Source: CAZFQG01 sp964520785
Lineage (GTDB): Bacteria > Planctomycetota > Planctomycetia > Pirellulales > Thermoguttaceae
Assembly (NCBI GenBank): GCA_964520785.1
Contig: CAZFQG010000008.1
Span: 1 to 63,522, forward strand
Reading direction: 5' to 3'
DNA: 63,522 nt
The notes beneath the pieces were generated by a model that worked only from the letters and a program-made list of their open reading frames with translations, had not been told where the DNA came from and did not search any database. Positions 18,401 to 27,743 of this stretch are shown here, one piece after another; the stretch's first letter is position 1; the number at the start of each line of letters is the position of its first letter. The position numbers and the translations under genes were made by a program.

Positions 18401-21400
18401 GGGGCCGTCGCGGCCGACTCCTCGGCCATCATTTTCTCGAGAGCGGCGGCGATCGCTTTTTGCTTTTCCGGCCGGGCGACGGCGACCAGTTCATACGGGT
18501 CGGCGCCGGTCGTGAATTCGGCGTCCGGGAACGTCCGCGACAAGGCCCTTAGCGCGCTGGCCGCGGTGGTTTGCTTCAGAACGTACACTTCGGCGGTGGG
18601 CGCCGTGGCCGGGTCTTCCGGAGCGCTTAGTTCCTTCACGAGCTTCTCGATTTCAACGTGGTCTTCCGGGCGTGCCATCGCGATGAGTTGCCGCGGATCC
18701 GTACCGGTGGCGAACCGGGCCCTGGGGAAGGCCTCCGAGAGGCTCTGCGTCGCCATGTAGCTCATGCGGCTGTCTAGCGTGTAGACCCGGAGTTCGGCCT
18801 TGGCCCCCTCAGGCAACTCCTGCGAGAGCGATTCAATCGCCGTGGCGATCCTCGCATGGTCTTCCGCCTTGGCCATGGCCATCAGAATGTACGGATCGTC
18901 GCCGACGGTGAACGTAGCCTCCGGAAAGGCCTGCGTCAGAGCGCGGATCGCGGACGCCGCGGTCGTCGACTTGAGGGAGTAAATCGCCGTCTTCGGCATT
19001 TCCGCCTCGCTCCGCGGCTCGGACATGCCGCCGACCGCTTGCTTGATCAAGACATGATCGGCCGGCCTCGCCACGGCGATGAGCTGATACGGATCGGCTC
19101 CGACGCTGAATGCCGCGTTGGGGAACTCGCTCCGCAGCGCGGCGATCGCACTCGAAGCCGTCGTCCGCTTCAACTCGTACACCACCGATTTCGGCGACTC
19201 CTCGACCGTCTCCCGTTTCGTCATCTCGGCGACGAGTTCCTTCAGCTTGACGTGGTCTTCCGGATATGCCCAGACGATCAACTGCTTCGGATCGGTCCCG
19301 GTGGTGAAGCGGATTCGCGGGAAGGCTTCCGTCAGGCCGCGCATCATGGGGTAGCTCAGGGGGGCGTCGAGTTTGTAGACCTCCATGCGAGGCCCTTCTC
19401 CTTCGGCCGGTTCTTGCGACATCGCATCGATGGCCCCCTTGATGCTCGCGTGCTCCGCGGGCCGGGCCATGACGATCAGTTGGTAGGGATCGTCTCCCAC
19501 CGTGAAGGAAGCGGCCGGATACGAAGAGGTCAGCGCGCGGATCGCCGACTGGGCCGTGACCGTCTTGAGGTTATGGGTCACGGCACGCGGAGCGGTCTCG
19601 CCCGATTCCGGCTTCGTAAGTTCGTCGATCGTCTTGGCGATTTCCGGATGATCCAACGCCGTCGCCCAGACGACGAGCTGGCCCGCCTCGGTCCCCGGCG
19701 TGAACTGTGCCTGCGGGTAGGCCTGGCTCAAGCTCTGGATGAACGACGACGCGGTGCGCGAGCCCACGGTGTAGGTCGCCGGGGTCCGTTTCTCCGCCTC
19801 GGGGACGTCCTTGGCCAGCTCGGCGATCGCCTGTTCGATCATTCGGTGTTCCGCCGGCCGCGCCATGGCGACGAGTTCGTAGGGGTCCGTCCCGCTGCTG
19901 AAGACGACGTTGGGAAAACCGCGGTTCAACACGCTCAAAGCACCGGATGCGGTAATCGACTTGAGCTTGTAGACGACCGCCTTCTTCGCCGTTTCTTCCG
20001 GCTCGGGGGCGGTGAGCTTGTCGATGGTGGCCTTGATCGCCGCCTGGTCCTCCGGCACGGCCCAGACGATGAGTTGCCCTTGAGTAGCGCCTTGGCTGAA
20101 TTCCGCTTGGGGAAACGCCGTGGTGAGCGACCGCAAGAGCGTGTAGGGAACGTAACCGCCCCCGAGATCGTACGTCTCAGGCACGCGTTTCTCGGCCTCC
20201 GGGATATCCTTAGACAACTCGGCGATTGCCTTTTCCACCGCGGCGTGTTCCGCCGGCCGGGCCACCGCGATTAGCTCGTACGGGTTTTCACCGGAACTGA
20301 AGACGACGTTGGGGAAACTTCTGCTCAAAGCGCTCAGCGCGGCGGACGCGGTCAGCGATTTGAGCTTATAGACGGACGCTTTCTTGGCCGTCGCGTCCGA
20401 CTCGGGGGCGGTGAGCTTGTCGATCATCGCCTTGACCTGGGTCTGGTCCGCCTTACGCGCCCAGACGACCAGTTGCTCCGGCCCGGCTCCGCTGGTGAAT
20501 TCCGCCTGGGGAAAGGCCTTCGAGAGTGATTGCAGCAGCGTACTCGTTACCGGACCACCGAGGCTGTACGTCTCGGGAATTCGTTTTTCCTCCTCGGGAA
20601 CCTCCTCGCTGAGTTTGTCGATCGCCGCCTTGATCTGCTCGTGGTCGGCCGGCCGCGCCATGACCACGAGTTGGTAAGCGCCGTCACCGGTACTGAACGT
20701 GGCGTCATCAAAACTCCTGGACAAAACACTGATCGCCGTTTGTGCGGTGATGGCCGTCAACTGGTAGGTTTCCAGTCGGGGGGCCATTTCCTCGGATTCC
20801 GGGGCGGCCATCTCGTCGACGACTTCCTGAATTCTGGCATGATCGGCCGGGCGCGCAAACGCGATCAACCGGTCTCCGCGACGGCTCGCGCTGACCTGCG
20901 CCCGCGGAACCATTTCCCGAAGCGCGTACATCAGTCCGTAGGCCGAGCCGCCGGTAATCGTATAGGTCTTCAACGTCCGCGCGTTCGCTCCGCCGACCTG
21001 CGACTTCAGTTCCGCGAGGATCTGTTCCACCTTCATGTCGTCCGAGGGCCGGACTCGCGCGGTGATCTGGTGCGGATCGCTTCCGGCGACGAACGCGATA
21101 TGGGGGAACTCTCTCTCGAGAATGCCGAGGACCTCGGTCGCCGTCAGGTCGCCGAGGGTGTAAATCTTGGCCCGCGGCGCGTCCTCCGGGTCTTCCTCCA
21201 CGTCGAGTGCCTCCAGCGCCTTCGAAAGGGCCGCGTGTTCGGCGTCGCGTGCCCAGGCGACGATCTGGTCCGCTTGCGCTCCATAGCTAAGCCGGGCTTG
21301 CGGGGCCGCCTGCTGGAGGACGGGAAAGGCCGCCTGCGCCGTCACCCCTCTCACCGAATACACCCGCATCGAAACGTCGCTCTCTTCCTTTTGGATTTGA

Positions 21401-24400
21401 TCGACGGTCGGCTGGAGTTTTTCATGGTCGGCGGCGAGGGCGTGGACGGTCAATTGGTTGGCGTTCGGTCCATAATAAACGTTGGCCTTCGGCACAACCT
21501 GCTGGAATAGATAATAGGCGGTGTGGATAGGCGTCTTCTCAAAAGTGTAGATGCGGACTTCCTCGCCCGCTTCCGGTTCGTCGATCTTCTCGATTGCCCC
21601 CTTGATCCGTTCATGCTCGTCTACGCCGGCCACGACCACGAGCTGATCGGCCGTGGCGCCGGCGCTGAGTTTGACGTTGGGAAACATCGAAGTCAGCACG
21701 GTGATCGCCTGGGTCGCCGTCGCGTTTTCGAGCCGGTAAACCACCATTTCCGAGGCCATTTCCTCCTTGACCAGGCTCGCGGTCAACAGACCCAGTTTTT
21801 TGTGCTCGTCCGGGCGGGCCCAGACGGTCAGTTGGTTCGCCGAGGGGCCGTAACCGATTCTGGCGGCCGGGGCGGCGGAGCCGAAGAGGGAGTAGGCGGT
21901 GGAGATGGGGGTCTTTTCGAGCGTGTAGATCTGAATCCTCTGCGCCGTTTCGGCCGGTTCCTCCTTGTCCAATTCCGTCAAGAGTGCGGCGACCTCCTGG
22001 TGTTTCGCCGGAGAGGCCCAGACGATCAGTTGGTTCGCCTGCGAGCCGTACGCCATCCGGATCGAGGGGATCTCCTGCTGCAGAATCGGGTAGACCGACT
22101 GCGGCGCCACCTGCTTAAGCGTGTAAACGGTCATCGTTTCGGCCGATTCCGCCGGCGGGTCCTTCGTCAACTTGTCGAGTAATTCGGCCACTTTCGCGTG
22201 GTTCTCCGCCGTCGTCCAGACGAGGAGTTGATTCGCCCGCGGTCCGACTTCGGCTCGCGCCTGCGGAATCTCCTGCGCGATGAACGAAACGCCCTGCGCC
22301 GGAGTGATCGCGTCGAGCGTGTAGGTCTTCAGTTCCACCGACGAGGATTGCTCGCCGAGGACGTCGACCATTTCCGCGATTCGTTTGTGTTCGTCCGGCG
22401 TCGCCAGAACGATCAACTGGTAGGGATCGCCGCCGACGGTATACCTTGCTTCCGGCAGGGCCTGGAGAAGCGTCTGGGAGACGGTGCTCGCCGGCACCCC
22501 CTTGGTCTGATATACCACCAGCCGCGGCGCGTTCTCCCCTTCCCGTTCCAGGCCGATCTGCTCGATCAGTTGGCCGAGAATCTCGTGCTCCTTCGGTCTA
22601 GCCCAAACGGTGAGCGACCGGCGGTCCTCGCCGAACGACATCTGCGCCTCGGGTGCCGCGGCGCGGAGAACCTGCAGAAAGCGGCTCGACTGGCCGCCGG
22701 GCAGATCGTAGTTCTTCAAAGTGGGGCGCATCTCCGGAGGTTCCCGAACGTCCACCTTCGTAAGCAGCGCCTTGACCTTGGCGTGGTTCTCCTCGCCCGT
22801 CCAAACGAGGAGCTGATTCGGCTTCGCCCCCACGTTCACCCGAACGCCGGGGATTTCGTTCTGGACGTACGGCATCGCCTGGGCCGCGGTCATTTCCGTC
22901 AGGGTGTATGTTTGAAGCGCGGCGTCGGACATCGTCGTGGCGAGCTTGTTTACCGCCTCGGCGATCTGGACGTGCTCCTCCTCGCTGGCCCACACGCTCA
23001 CCGCCCCCCCTTGCGGATCGGCCGTGATCTTCGCGGACGGGAAGCTCGCCGAAAGCGCCGTCATCGAGGCGGTGGGGTCGGCGCCCCCGAGCGGGTAGAC
23101 CTCGAACCGGGCCTTATCCTTTCCCTGGGGACCTGCCTCGAGCTGGTCCAGCATCGCCGCGATTCTCTCGTGATCCCCTTTCGTCGCGGTGACGACCAAC
23201 TTGCCGCCGGCCGGATCAAGCGTAATCGTGGCGGCGGGTACCAGCGGTTGCAAAACGGCTTGCGCGGCGGACGGCGTCGTCGTTTTCAAGTGATAGATGG
23301 TCGTTTCATCCCTCGCTTCCTCGGGGACGTCGGCATCGAACCCTTTAATCGCCTCGGCGATCTGTTTCTGCGTCTGCGGCGGGGCCCACACCGCGATCCG
23401 CTTCGTCTTCGCCTCGACGACCATTTTCGCCGCGGAAAACAGTGGCGCCAGGGCCGTCATCACCGTTTCGGGATCGGCCGCCGTGAGCTGGTAGACGACG
23501 AGCGTCGGCTTCGTATCGGCCGTCGCGCCGGCGGTGCGGATTTGGGCGATGACGGCCGCGAGCCGCTCGTGCTCTTGGGCCGTACCCCAAATCGAAACCT
23601 CGCCCGGTTCTTCCACGGGAAGCACTTGAATGCCCGGCATGTCGTTCTTGAGTGTCGGCAGGAGGGCTTCGAATCGCTTCCGCTCCACCTCGGAGAGGGG
23701 ATAGGTTACGATCCGGCGCCGCGTTTCGTCCGAAGCTTCGGGGTCGCGGATTTCTTCGAGCAACTGGCGGACGACGGCGTGTTCGCTCGGCGTGGCCCAG
23801 ATGGACAGCTTTCCCGGTTCATTCGTCGCCAGAACGGTCATTTCGGGATGCTCACGTTTGACCGTCGGCAGAAGCGCGGTGAACCGTGCGCTCTGGCCGG
23901 CGGTTACGTCATATAAGCCCAGTTCCCTCGGCTCCTCCGGCGGCATCTGCGTCTCGGCCGCTTCGAGCGTCTTGGCCACGATTTCGTGCTCTTGCGGCGT
24001 GGCCACCACCATCAGCCGCTTGCCGTCCGGGGTCTGCGATACCTTTGCCCCGGGGGCCAACTGGGCCAGCCCGGCAAGCAACTCGGTCGAGGGCCTGCGG
24101 AGGAGGGAGTAGAACCGGAGAGCGGGATCGTTCGGACCCGGAGCGTCCGATTCCAGATGGTCCAAAAGAGTCTTCAATTGGTCGTGTTCTTCGTCGGTGG
24201 CGTAGGCGACGATACTGTTGGTAGTCGCGTCCGGCGTCAGTCTGGCCGTCGGGACCGCCTGCTGTAACGTCGCGAGAACGGTGGCCGACTGCATCTTCCC
24301 CAACCGGTAGACCTCGAATCGCTGCTCCCCGGCGGAGGCCGTCTCGATATAGGCGTCGAGCGTCTTCTTCACGACGTCGTGGTCCTCGGGGGAAGCGACG

Positions 24401-26427
24401 ACCATGAGTCTCCGCCCCGACGCCTCGAGCGTCACCTTGGCTTCGGGCGCGACGGCCGTCAGGCCGGTCATGACCGTACTCGGTAGCGTTTGCGTCAGTT
24501 CGTAGAACCGCAGCTCCGGCGCCTGGTCATCTTCATATTCCTCGAGCGATTCGAGCTGGTCCAGGACTCCGCGGATTTTCGCCTGGTCCGCCGCGGCGGC
24601 GTAGACGATCAGGCTGTTCGATTTCGCGTCGAACGTGACGGTCGCCGAAGGGACGACCGACTCGATCATCTGCCGGGCCGTCGCCGACTCCGCGTTTCCA
24701 AGAGGATATACCTCCAGTTGCTTCGCTGCCAGCGGGGTCTTCCGACCGGCCTCCTCGACCGCCGCGGCGATTGACTCGTGATCTTGCGCAGTCGCCACCA
24801 CGAGCAAACGCTTCCCTTCGGCGTCCAGCGTGATTTGCGCCCTCGGCGCGAGTTCCTCCAACCCGGTAATGAAGCCCGGTGAAGGGGTCTCTTCGAAAGG
24901 ATAGAATTTCAGGCTCCGCGAAGCGCCGGAAGCGGAACCGGCCACTTCCAGTTGCTCGAGGGCCTTCTTCACCATCTGCTGTTCCTTGGGGAGGCCCACT
25001 ACCACGAGCCGCCGCAGGGCGGCGTCGATCGACAGTTGTGCCTCCGGAACCAATTGCTGCAACGTCGGCAGGATGGAGCCGGGTTCCGGCGCGTCCAGTG
25101 GATATACCTGAATTTCCGGCGTGTTCTCCGGCGAATCCCCCTGGCCGAGCTTCGCGAAGGCGTCCTTGATCGTCTCGTGTTCCTCCGGGGTCGCCCAGAC
25201 GATCACCTTCTCGCCCGTCACGTCCGGCGCCGCCCTGGCGCCGGGAGCCAAAGCGGCCAGCGCCTCGAGAATCCTTCCCGCTCCCGGGCCGCGCACCCGC
25301 GGAAGCGGATAACTTTCCAAGTAAGGCTTCTGTTCCTCCGGAGCACTGGACTCCATCTGCTCCAGCACCGTCTTGATCAATTCATGATCGTTGGGCACGG
25401 CGTGAACGTTGATCTGCTTCTTTTCCTCATCGAGAACGATCTTGGCGGCCGGCACCAACTGCTTGAGCACGTCGGAGGCAACCTCCATCTGCGTGTTCTT
25501 GATCGGATAGACGGTGAAGACCGGGGCCGGTGGAGCAGGTTTCGGCTCCTCTTTTTTGGGCTCCTCCTTTTTGGGCGGTTGCGGTTCCGGGATCGACTGG
25601 ATCATCTGGCCGATCGCGCGCATGATTCCGGCCGTGTCGACGACCATGAGCTGATTCGTCTTGGGAAGGGGTACCGCACTTCCATGACGGCTCAAGAGAG
25701 GGAGTATCTCGTTGTTCACCTCGTCGATATTCCGCTTTCCCAACGGAAAGAGGACCTTCACCATCTCGAAGCGGCCGCGCTCGTCCAACTCCTTCAGCGT
25801 CACCTGGGGCACCATGCTTTCGGGAATCCCCTCCTCGAGATTGACCACCAGGAGCATTCGCTCGCGGCGAATGAGGGTGTAACCCTTGGTCAGAAGGATG
25901 CCGTTGAGCAGGTCGATCGCCTCGGTCGGCGTGTACTCCTTCGTATCGCTGTAGTTGAACGTGCCCGGCGGAGGCGCGTCCAGAACCAGCGATAGGTCGG
26001 CCTGCGTCGCGAACCATTCCAAGACATCGATCCATCGCTGAAAACGGAAATTGAACCGGAGTCTCGGTTCCTTCGGTTCTTCCCGGGCCGATGGTTCGAT
26101 TTCCCGGTTGGATTGCGCGGACGGCTCGGCCGGAGGAGTCGCCGGTTGGACCTCCGCTTCGGAAGGGGGCGACGTCTCGGCCGGTGGGGGTTCCGACGGA
26201 GGTTCGGCTGGGTTTTCCTCGGCGGACGGCGCAGAAGCCTCCGCGGCGGGGGGCGATTCCGGAGGCGGCGTTTCGGTGGCCGCTTCTTCCGCCGCCGGAG
26301 TATCGGCCGGTTTCACCTCGGCCGGTTGCTCCTGTGCCGGTGCGAAACAAGCAGACGCGAACAAGAACGCGATTGCGAGAACGCACATGAAAAGGCGAAG
26401 CGGGACGGCAAAACGAGTTGAAAACAC
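15418..26427 (-). CDS. Giant secretin N-domain tandem-repeat protein (about 3669 aa)
   Basis: The largest gene in the window. I choose the GTG at 26427, with GGAG seven bases upstream and a signal peptide after it (RFAVPLRLF then VLAIAFLFASACFAPAQ; the Cys could be a weak lipobox). A TTG at 26463 would give 12 extra residues. Order: Pro/Glu/Ala-rich linker (~35-120), a secretin N0/STN-like domain (~122-200), an N1-like domain (~207-283), about 42 tandem N1-type repeats of ~66 residues (~303-3078), a Pro/Glu/Ala then Ser/Arg-rich linker (~3115-3390), and two to three N-domains to the C-terminus. Each repeat reads roughly VYxL-x10-L-x4-P-A-x9-QLVVWA-x3-DH-x2-I-x6-L. The C-terminal pore-forming secretin barrel is absent. 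N-domains of GspD/PilQ form stacked periplasmic rings, so this protein may build a very long periplasmic or extracellular tube or filament; that is inference. Confidence 0.9.
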   Translation of the reverse strand: MFSTRFAVPLRLFMCVLAIAFLFASACFAPAQEQPAEVKPADTPAAEEAATETPPPESPPAAEASAPSAEENPAEPPSEPPPAETSPPSEAEVQPATPPAEPSAQSNREIEPSAREEPKEPRLRFNFRFQRWIDVLEWFATQADLSLVLDAPPPGTFNYSDTKEYTPTEAIDLLNGILLTKGYTLIRRERMLLVVNLEEGIPESMVPQVTLKELDERGRFEMVKVLFPLGKRNIDEVNNEILPLLSRHGSAVPLPKTNQLMVVDTAGIMRAIGQMIQSIPEPQPPKKEEPKKEEPKPAPPAPVFTVYPIKNTQMEVASDVLKQLVPAAKIVLDEEKKQINVHAVPNDHELIKTVLEQMESSAPEEQKPYLESYPLPRVRGPGAGRILEALAALAPGARAAPDVTGEKVIVWATPEEHETIKDAFAKLGQGDSPENTPEIQVYPLDAPEPGSILPTLQQLVPEAQLSIDAALRRLVVVGLPKEQQMVKKALEQLEVAGSASGASRSLKFYPFEETPSPGFITGLEELAPRAQITLDAEGKRLLVVATAQDHESIAAAVEEAGRKTPLAAKQLEVYPLGNAESATARQMIESVVPSATVTFDAKSNSLIVYAAAADQAKIRGVLDQLESLEEYEDDQAPELRFYELTQTLPSTVMTGLTAVAPEAKVTLEASGRRLMVVASPEDHDVVKKTLDAYIETASAGEQRFEVYRLGKMQSATVLATLQQAVPTARLTPDATTNSIVAYATDEEHDQLKTLLDHLESDAPGPNDPALRFYSLLRRPSTELLAGLAQLAPGAKVSQTPDGKRLMVVATPQEHEIVAKTLEAAETQMPPEEPRELGLYDVTAGQSARFTALLPTVKREHPEMTVLATNEPGKLSIWATPSEHAVVRQLLEEIRDPEASDETRRRIVTYPLSEVERKRFEALLPTLKNDMPGIQVLPVEEPGEVSIWGTAQEHERLAAVIAQIRTAGATADTKPTLVVYQLTAADPETVMTALAPLFSAAKMVVEAKTKRIAVWAPPQTQKQIAEAIKGFDADVPEEARDETTIYHLKTTTPSAAQAVLQPLVPAATITLDPAGGKLVVTATKGDHERIAAMLDQLEAGPQGKDKARFEVYPLGGADPTASMTALSASFPSAKITADPQGGAVSVWASEEEHVQIAEAVNKLATTMSDAALQTYTLTEMTAAQAMPYVQNEIPGVRVNVGAKPNQLLVWTGEENHAKVKALLTKVDVREPPEMRPTLKNYDLPGGQSSRFLQVLRAAAPEAQMSFGEDRRSLTVWARPKEHEILGQLIEQIGLEREGENAPRLVVYQTKGVPASTVSQTLLQALPEARYTVGGDPYQLIVLATPDEHKRIAEMVDVLGEQSSSVELKTYTLDAITPAQGVSFIAQEIPQARAEVGPRANQLLVWTTAENHAKVAELLDKLTKDPPAESAETMTVYTLKQVAPQSVYPILQQEIPSIRMAYGSQANQLIVWASPAKHQEVAALLTELDKEEPAETAQRIQIYTLEKTPISTAYSLFGSAAPAARIGYGPSANQLTVWARPDEHKKLGLLTASLVKEEMASEMVVYRLENATATQAITVLTSMFPNVKLSAGATADQLVVVAGVDEHERIKGAIEKIDEPEAGEEVRIYTFEKTPIHTAYYLFQQVVPKANVYYGPNANQLTVHALAADHEKLQPTVDQIQKEESDVSMRVYSVRGVTAQAAFPVLQQAAPQARLSYGAQADQIVAWARDAEHAALSKALEALDVEEDPEDAPRAKIYTLGDLTATEVLGILEREFPHIAFVAGSDPHQITARVRPSDDMKVEQILAELKSQVGGANARTLKTYTITGGSAYGLMYALREMVPRAQVSASRRGDRLIAFARPADHARIQEVVDEMAAPESEEMAPRLETYQLTAITAQTAISVLSRSFDDATFSTGDGAYQLVVMARPADHEQIKAAIDKLSEEVPEEEKRIPETYSLGGPVTSTLLQSLSKAFPQAEFTSGAGPEQLVVWARKADQTQVKAMIDKLTAPESDATAKKASVYKLKSLTASAALSALSRSFPNVVFSSGENPYELIAVARPAEHAAVEKAIAELSKDIPEAEKRVPETYDLGGGYVPYTLLRSLTTAFPQAEFSQGATQGQLIVWAVPEDQAAIKATIDKLTAPEPEETAKKAVVYKLKSITASGALSVLNRGFPNVVFSSGTDPYELVAMARPAEHRMIEQAIAELAKDVPEAEKRTPATYTVGSRTASSFIQSLSQAYPQAQFTPGTEAGQLVVWATALDHPEIAKTIDELTKPESGETAPRAVTHNLKTVTAQSAIRALTSSYPAASFTVGDDPYQLIVMARPAEHASIKGAIDAMSQEPAEGEGPRMEVYKLDAPLSYPMMRGLTEAFPRIRFTTGTDPKQLIVWAYPEDHVKLKELVAEMTKRETVEESPKSVVYELKRTTASSAIAALRSEFPNAAFSVGADPYQLIAVARPADHVLIKQAVGGMSEPRSEAEMPKTAIYSLKSTTAASAIRALTQAFPEATFTVGDDPYILMAMAKAEDHARIATAIESLSQELPEGAKAELRVYTLDSRMSYMATQSLSEAFPRARFATGTDPRQLIAMARPEDHVEIEKLVKELSAPEDPATAPTAEVYVLKQTTAASALRALSRTFPDAEFTTGADPYELVAVARPEKQKAIAAALEKMMAEESAATAPKVVVYPFQKADARNAFSLLRQTFDRAQFTLGSDERSLVVLARPDDHLLIKAAVDEIEKAGTVGDDWVMAVYPMRYEDTAALLQVLDPVLQRQAKFATDPKRDGIVVWASPEHQERIAKAIDDFLANLPKTREPVSKVYHFRGGDPRAAMQVLSQLVPAARMAVNDMDRSLVVSAIPEDHEKVRSTVEEMERTSAQGQRPELRAHPIVTADPQKLFTMVGMFFRGRSDVEISLDEENNTLVAMAAPIDQEKIADLVKQVEAGGTPETAENLEVYDVDNVDTVALMSVLDALLARRRDTVRYSLDDRSDQLVVIARPREQEIIAATVEKMRTEAKDLEILQLQVLDPRTAETAIDRLFDAGGWGYNPKAPDVETDEDNQQLFINATTEQHAKIRQLLVKMGETGLRRVTAADTKTTRVVPFGGDVNTIIEQIRKVWPELRQNPVRVVDPSELPDDLKEAPPEQPAEAPPVESPAIDAAQTPTELPAEKTEEKAAEVLPENPSEMPADAAPTEKRDEIISEIPAVSAPTETAPTEPAPTEPAPAAETPADQPAQQASQEAAEPPSDPPAEEPAEENPAASTEQEQPKPTSSGVRVSTGVRLSGTSAPDSSQSESGPDATAALPGTASSAAGTARTSDGRTEPAASTNRSSSRRLSATAERVGRRSSTENSPNAVRSSAPVKKTVPQRRRSPGGSGPTSWDGLSRTGETLATLPLPPFTYAANVEPEAIAADSGLVASELPAAAEGAGRPSEPVYLIPTEGGIMVKSKDPEALDRMEQLLRSVAPPQVYQGRNLEVFRLKHTDAVEMADKLESMFRELNTRRSRFSTREQTTIMADERLNAVIVRGSKSDRSTVGSLVEILDVAQPAEGIIGNEPTIVLVLNTDAEEVSTVVQDVFRSQLRDTRGSGRTSGRLSPSIAVNAQSNSLIIRAQEPLLSQIKELVATLDEAAEAENARGLKLIQLKHVNAARVQEALDSAMGRARRRAMYYRGIRGRGRD
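17190..25521 (-). repeat. About 42 tandem ~66-residue N1-like coding repeats
   Basis: Within the giant gene, a degenerate unit of about 195-205 bases is repeated about 42 times by my hand alignment. Landmarks that recur in nearly every unit are a Val-Tyr-x-Leu start, a Pro-x-Ala in the middle, a Gln-Leu-hydrophobic-Val-hydrophobic-Ala strand, and an Asp/Glu-His before the last helix. Neighbouring units from roughly repeat 25 to 36 alternate between two subtypes. Confidence 0.85.
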
Positions 26428-26558
26428 GTTAGCTCTCCAGAGGGGGAAAGGTGAGATCGTCAAGGCGGGAGGTATAAGTATATAGGTTAACCGATTTGGA
26501 GCGAGTAGTAAAGCTTTTGCCCTGAGAAACCTCTAGCCGGGTTACCCCGGAATGCTGC

Positions 26559-27743
26559 TTAGTCGTTGGTCGGGTATTCAAACGCGAGGGGACTATCGGA
26601 TAGGGGATCCTGAATACGGACCGCGACCTTCCCGGAAAGCAATTCGTCGAACAGGGTTCCCACGACCTCCGCGCGCCATCCTTGGGCCAGACTCGGTCGC
26701 GGGGCGCGGCCGTCCGGGTCGTTACGCCAGGTGATCCAATCACGAATATCGTTCGGACCCCCGACTAGAGCGGGGGAGAGTTTCCACTCGCGGCAGACAC
26801 TTCCCAGGGCGGCAAAAAGAAACTGCCCCAATACGGCGGCTTGAAGACCCTTTTCTCGGGGGGCCAGTCTGGGAAGATCTGTTTTCGACAATTTCAAGGC
26901 CCTTTCGATGGCCGCGACAATATCCGGGATCCACCGTTTGTGGACTCGCCATTCCATGCCGCGCACGGCCAGAATCCGTTTCGGATCGGCACTTTTTCGC
27001 TTGGCCAATTCGACCATCAGGTCGTCCCGCAGTATTCGCCGCGGCGGCTTGTTGGATCGGACCGCCTCCTCTTGACGCCAGCGCCACATCTCGCGCAAGA
27101 CGGCGAGCGAGCGCGGATCCAGGCCGGTATTTCCGGAGACCCGTTGCCAACTCTCGCGTTCAAGCGCATCTCGGATGTCCTCGGCCCACCGGGTCATCTC
27201 GTCCTCGAACCAGGGCATCCGGTCGAGTTGGGTCAATCTCGCCTCCAGGACGCTCCATGTTTCGCGCAGGTAGCGGACGTCGTCCGCCGCGTATTCGAGT
27301 TGGCGCTCCGACAGGGGACGCCGGCGCCAGTCCGTGCGCGTCTCGTGCTTCGTAAGGGACTGACTCAAGAGCTTGAATACCAACGAGGAGTAGCCGGTGG
27401 GATACTCCAGGCCGACAAAACCGGCCGCAAGCTGCACGTCAATCAGACGCGCAGGGAGAGCACCCACCGCGTGCAAACAGAATTCGATATCGCTGCGACC
27501 GGCATGAACAACAGTGGTCAGCGTGGGGGTTGTCAATACCCTCCAAAATGGGGTTACGTTCCCAACGATGAGTGGGTCTATCAGCGTGACACCGCGATCC
27601 GTGGCCACCTGAATTAGGCACAGTTCGGGGCGATAGGTGTTTTCGGTGACGAACTCTGTATCGAACGCCATAAGAGAAGTTCCGGCCAGCTCGTCACAGA
27701 ACCGTTCTAGTTCCTTTTCCGTACTAATCTGCGTAAACGGCAC
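26559..27743 (-). CDS. rnd: Ribonuclease D
   Basis: A 394-residue 3'-5' exoribonuclease that trims tRNA and other structured RNA 3' ends in the cytoplasm. The start is the GTG at 27743. The DEDD exonuclease motifs are visible: FDTEFV (Exo I, residues ~27-32), VVHAGRSDIEFC (Exo II) and YAADDVRYL (Exo III with the catalytic Tyr and Asp). An HRDC domain follows at about 205-285 and a second helical region to the C-terminus, as in the full-length family. It is upstream of the giant repeat gene on the same strand with about 130 bases between, so co-transcription is possible but unproven. Confidence 0.94.
   Translation of the reverse strand: MPFTQISTEKELERFCDELAGTSLMAFDTEFVTENTYRPELCLIQVATDRGVTLIDPLIVGNVTPFWRVLTTPTLTTVVHAGRSDIEFCLHAVGALPARLIDVQLAAGFVGLEYPTGYSSLVFKLLSQSLTKHETRTDWRRRPLSERQLEYAADDVRYLRETWSVLEARLTQLDRMPWFEDEMTRWAEDIRDALERESWQRVSGNTGLDPRSLAVLREMWRWRQEEAVRSNKPPRRILRDDLMVELAKRKSADPKRILAVRGMEWRVHKRWIPDIVAAIERALKLSKTDLPRLAPREKGLQAAVLGQFLFAALGSVCREWKLSPALVGGPNDIRDWITWRNDPDGRAPRPSLAQGWRAEVVGTLFDELLSGKVAVRIQDPLSDSPLAFEYPTND

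Noticed and set aside
15280..23916. Long plus-strand open frames antisense to the giant gene (several of 200-570 codons)
   Set aside because: They mirror the GC-rich repeat codons of the giant gene, have Arg/Gly/Asp-heavy translations with no domain, and lack ribosome binding sites.
17190..25521. CRISPR array or DNA satellite
   Set aside because: The periodicity is about 200 bases, protein-coding and degenerate, with no constant spacer-repeat structure.
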